Shown here in pieces: positions 63,945 through 64,000 of a DNA stretch of 64,000 nucleotides; the first letter of the stretch is position 1; every line of letters begins with the position of its first letter. The notes below the pieces were generated by a model. It did not search any database, had not been told where the DNA came from, and saw nothing but the letters and a program-made list of their open reading frames with translations. The position numbers and the translations under genes were made by a program. This DNA is from CAZAMP01 sp964486455 (GTDB lineage: Bacteria; Eisenbacteria; RBG-16-71-46; CAZAMP01): assembly GCA_964486455.1 (NCBI GenBank), contig CAZAMP010000013.1, positions 26,584 through 90,583 of the forward strand, given 5' to 3'.

Positions 63945-64000
63945 AACGTCGCTCGTCATGATGAAGACGGGCTGGCGTTCGAATCGCTTGTATTTCGGAC
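63942..64000 (-). CDS. Possible C-terminal end of a gene entering from the right
   Basis: The minus strand from the window edge reads PKYKRFERQPVFIMTSDV and then stops at 63942, inside the terminal repeat of the element. Only about 18 codons are visible. The clean end at the repeat boundary and the protein-like sequence make it a plausible gene tail, but it is too short to classify. Confidence 0.3.
   Translation of the reverse strand, partial: PKYKRFERQPVFIMTSDV

Overview
The window is GC-rich and gene-dense, and probably comes from an uncultured bacterium of the FCB side of the tree (Eisenbacteria-, Krumholzibacteriota- or Latescibacterota-like). The reasons are secreted proteins ending in a FlgD-like beta-sandwich with NPFNP and GTY[FY] motifs, Omp85/FadL/OmpW-type outer membrane proteins, an ECF sigma factor next to a Ser/Thr kinase-TPR protein, and GGAGG ribosome sites. 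The phylum is an inference. No rRNA, tRNA, CRISPR array or complete transposase gene was seen.

Left part (1-24 kb). A truncated unknown gene is followed by an enoyl-CoA hydratase. Next is a large fusion of a SulP anion transporter, STAS domain, rhodanese and PPP-like phosphoesterase, then a glycosyltransferase-like/methyltransferase fusion. A leftward run holds a Cys-rich small protein, an alkaline-phosphatase-superfamily enzyme and a flippase-like membrane protein. GNAT and DUF1285-like genes follow. A lipid-uptake operon encodes acyl-CoA ligase, FadL porin and SGNH lipoprotein. A TPR-winged-helix protein precedes a rightward operon of Omp85-like protein, DUF4390, NtrY kinase, NtrX sigma54 activator and an outer membrane barrel, with a sigma54-like promoter in front.

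Middle part (24-42 kb). Secreted and surface proteins dominate. They include two large Cys-patterned Fn3 arrays with FlgD-like tails, a frameshifted relative of their N-terminal domain, two neighbouring Ntn-hydrolase-type proteins (DUF1028 and S45 acylase) and an FG-GAP protein. An M50 protease, a KynB-like cyclase and unknown outer membrane proteins are interspersed. MsrB and an MFS transporter lie at the right end of this part.

The most unusual region is 42.5-56.0 kb. Three large multi-sensor sigma54 activators (PAS/GAF, PocR/PAS and GAF/7xPAS input modules) all point left. Each is divergent from a short gene for a KhpA-like KH-domain RNA-binding protein that points right, and a fourth KH gene follows the third. 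The three intergenic spacers each hold a well-formed -24/-12 promoter aimed at the KH gene and a perfect inverted or palindromic repeat 60-110 bp upstream. A fourth promoter of the same form, at 40441, points at a gene-free stretch whose sequence folds into stable hairpins and ends in a terminator-like stem and T-run; this is a candidate sigma54-dependent small RNA. I propose a repeated sensor/activator/RNA-chaperone module that couples signal perception to post-transcriptional control. This is an inference and has not been tested.

Right part (56-64 kb). A secreted beta-propeller, a frameshifted secreted protein, the ECF sigma/Ser-Thr kinase-TPR pair, a STAS gene with an in-frame TGA, a chalcone-isomerase-like secreted protein, a gutted ferritin-like gene and a flavin reductase are followed by a 183-bp inverted-repeat element. 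A core-less relative of that element lies at 11230. The several broken genes suggest decay or sequence errors in this stretch.
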